From positions 1 to 7,304 of the forward strand of contig CALMFL010000138.1 of NCBI GenBank assembly GCA_937862595.1: 7,304 nucleotides of DNA, read 5' to 3'. Positions 6,126-7,304 of the stretch are shown in pieces. The translations under genes were made by a program, and so were the position numbers. The notes below the pieces were generated by a model, which worked only from the letters and a program-made list of their open reading frames with translations, was not told where the DNA came from and did not search any database. Source of the DNA: an uncultured Fidelibacterota bacterium. GTDB lineage: Bacteria; Fidelibacterota; Fidelibacteria; Fidelibacterales; Fidelibacteraceae. Within the stretch, counting starts at the first letter, position 1. Every line of letters starts with the position of its first letter.

Positions 6126-7304
6126 ACTGGCAAAACGAACGAACGCGGCCTATATGGCCTTTTTGAAACAGGGGACGACCGAACGCAAGAACGCCATCCT
6201 GGCTTCCGTCGCGAACGGCCTTGACGCCGCGCGCGAAACGCTGAAACAGGCAAACCGCAGAGACCTCAACATCGGCCGGGACAAAGGCCTTTCGGCGGCC
6301 TTTATGGACCGCCTGACCCTCAGCGACGCCCGCATCGACGGCATGGTCCGGTCCTGCCGGGAGATCGCCGCCCTGCCCGATCCGGTCGGGACGGTCACGA
6401 ACATGACGCTCCGGCCCGGGGGCTTCCGCGTGGGCAGGATGCGTACGCCCATCGGGGTGATCGGCATGATCTACGAAGCCCGCCCGAACGTCACCGTCGA
6501 AGCCGCGGCGCTCTGCCTGAAATCCGGCAACGGCGTCATCCTGCGCGGCGGCACGGCGGCCTATTATTCCAACCTGGCGCTCATGGAAGTCCTGCATGCC
6601 GCGCTCAGGGAAAACGATACCGATGAGAACCTGATCGCCTATCTGGACTCCCCGGAGCGCACGGCCGTGGACGAGCTTCTGCAGCAGGACGACCTTATCC
6701 ACCTCATCATTCCCCGCGGCGGCGAAAGCCTGATCCGCAGCGTGACCGAAAGATCACGCATTCCCGTTCTGAAGCACTACAAAGGCGTCTGCCATGTCTA
6801 TGTGCACGAACAGGCGGACCTTGCCATGGCCGAAGCGATCATCGTCAACGCCAAGGTCCAGCGGCCGGGCGTCTGCAACGCCGCCGAGACCCTGCTGGCC
6901 GACGCCGCGATCGCGGAAGCCATTTTACCCAAGGCCCTGGCGCGCCTGCAGGCCGAAGGCGTGGAGATCCGCGGCTGCGAACGGACCCGCGCCATCTACG
7001 GCAAGGATGTAAAGCCCGCGGCCGAAGACGATTTCGGCGCGGAATTCCTGGACCTGATCCTGGCCGTGAAGGTCGTGGACGGCCCGGACGCCGCGGTCGA
7101 ACATATCAATACCTGCGGTTCCGGCCACACCGACGCCATCGTCACCCGCGACATCGCGGCGGCGAACGCCTTCATCACCGCGGCGGATTCCGCCTCCGTG
7201 ATCGTGAACGCCAGCACGCGCCTCGCGGACGGCGGGGTCTACGGCCTGGGCGCCGAGATCGGCATTTCCACGGACCGCCTCCATGCGCGGGGACCCATGG
7301 GCCT
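6115..7304 (+). CDS. proA: Gamma-glutamyl phosphate reductase (C-terminus cut by window edge)
   Basis: Second enzyme of proline synthesis: reduces gamma-glutamyl phosphate with NADPH to glutamate-5-semialdehyde, which cyclises to pyrroline-5-carboxylate. It is a member of the aldehyde dehydrogenase fold. The ATG at 6115 overlaps the proB end by 11 bp in another frame; 396 complete codons are present. Visible family segments are TPIGVIGMIYEARPNVT (YEARPNV at 120-126), LKSGNGVILRGG, LIIPRGGESLI, VLKHYKGVCHVYV, the catalytic NAKVQRPGVCNAAETLL with Cys254, and INTCGSGHTDAIVT. The last residues, LHARGPMG, normally stand about 20 residues before the end of a protein of 415-420 residues, so almost all of the gene is present. 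No frameshift or missing catalytic residue is seen. The start is supported by the AGAGGAG site and by the normal N-terminal length. Identity is very secure. Confidence 0.97.
   Translation, partial: MVRELAKRTNAAYMAFLKQGTTERKNAILASVANGLDAARETLKQANRRDLNIGRDKGLSAAFMDRLTLSDARIDGMVRSCREIAALPDPVGTVTNMTLRPGGFRVGRMRTPIGVIGMIYEARPNVTVEAAALCLKSGNGVILRGGTAAYYSNLALMEVLHAALRENDTDENLIAYLDSPERTAVDELLQQDDLIHLIIPRGGESLIRSVTERSRIPVLKHYKGVCHVYVHEQADLAMAEAIIVNAKVQRPGVCNAAETLLADAAIAEAILPKALARLQAEGVEIRGCERTRAIYGKDVKPAAEDDFGAEFLDLILAVKVVDGPDAAVEHINTCGSGHTDAIVTRDIAAANAFITAADSASVIVNASTRLADGGVYGLGAEIGISTDRLHARGPMG

Noticed and set aside
5252..6166. 304-codon open frame inside proB on the same strand
   Set aside because: Out-of-frame shadow with Arg/Pro/His-rich translation typical of frame-shifted GC-rich genes. 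It overlaps proB and the start of proA.

Overview
This is an ordinary bacterial chromosomal segment carrying four housekeeping genes. No mobile element, CRISPR array, tRNA or rRNA is visible, and I found no convincing undescribed system. The coding DNA is GC-rich and strongly prefers G or C at third codon positions, while the divergent intergenic gap holds a sharply AT-rich stretch. The MutL carries the metal-binding endonuclease motif of bacteria that lack MutH, and the cell uses pyruvate phosphate dikinase, an enzyme frequent in fermentative anaerobes. These points suggest a GC-rich, probably anaerobic bacterium that is not an enteric-type gammaproteobacterium. An FCB- or PVC-like lineage is a guess from the style of the MutL C-terminus and is not established.

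Layout: on the minus strand, mutL (2818-4617, TTG start) is followed after a 163-bp gap by ppdK (2654 down to the left window edge, missing about its last 20 residues). The gap holds a plausible separate ppdK promoter and a clear ribosome binding site, so ppdK is probably transcribed on its own even though it follows mutL. On the plus strand, divergent from mutL, proB (4935-6125) and proA (6115 to the right edge, missing about its last 20 residues) overlap by 11 bp and form a proBA operon.

The 317-bp gap between mutL and proB (4618-4934) is the only stretch with unexplained structure. A GC-rich block (about 4690-4792) is packed with dyads, including a 12-bp-arm hairpin that directly abuts a nested stem-loop. 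It is followed by an AT-rich block (about 4800-4920) with a TATAAT box and a perfect 13-nt dyad.

Functionally, ProB and ProA carry out the first two steps of proline synthesis from glutamate, MutL acts in mismatch repair, and PPDK interconverts pyruvate and PEP at the end of glycolysis. There is no evident functional link between the two divergent units.
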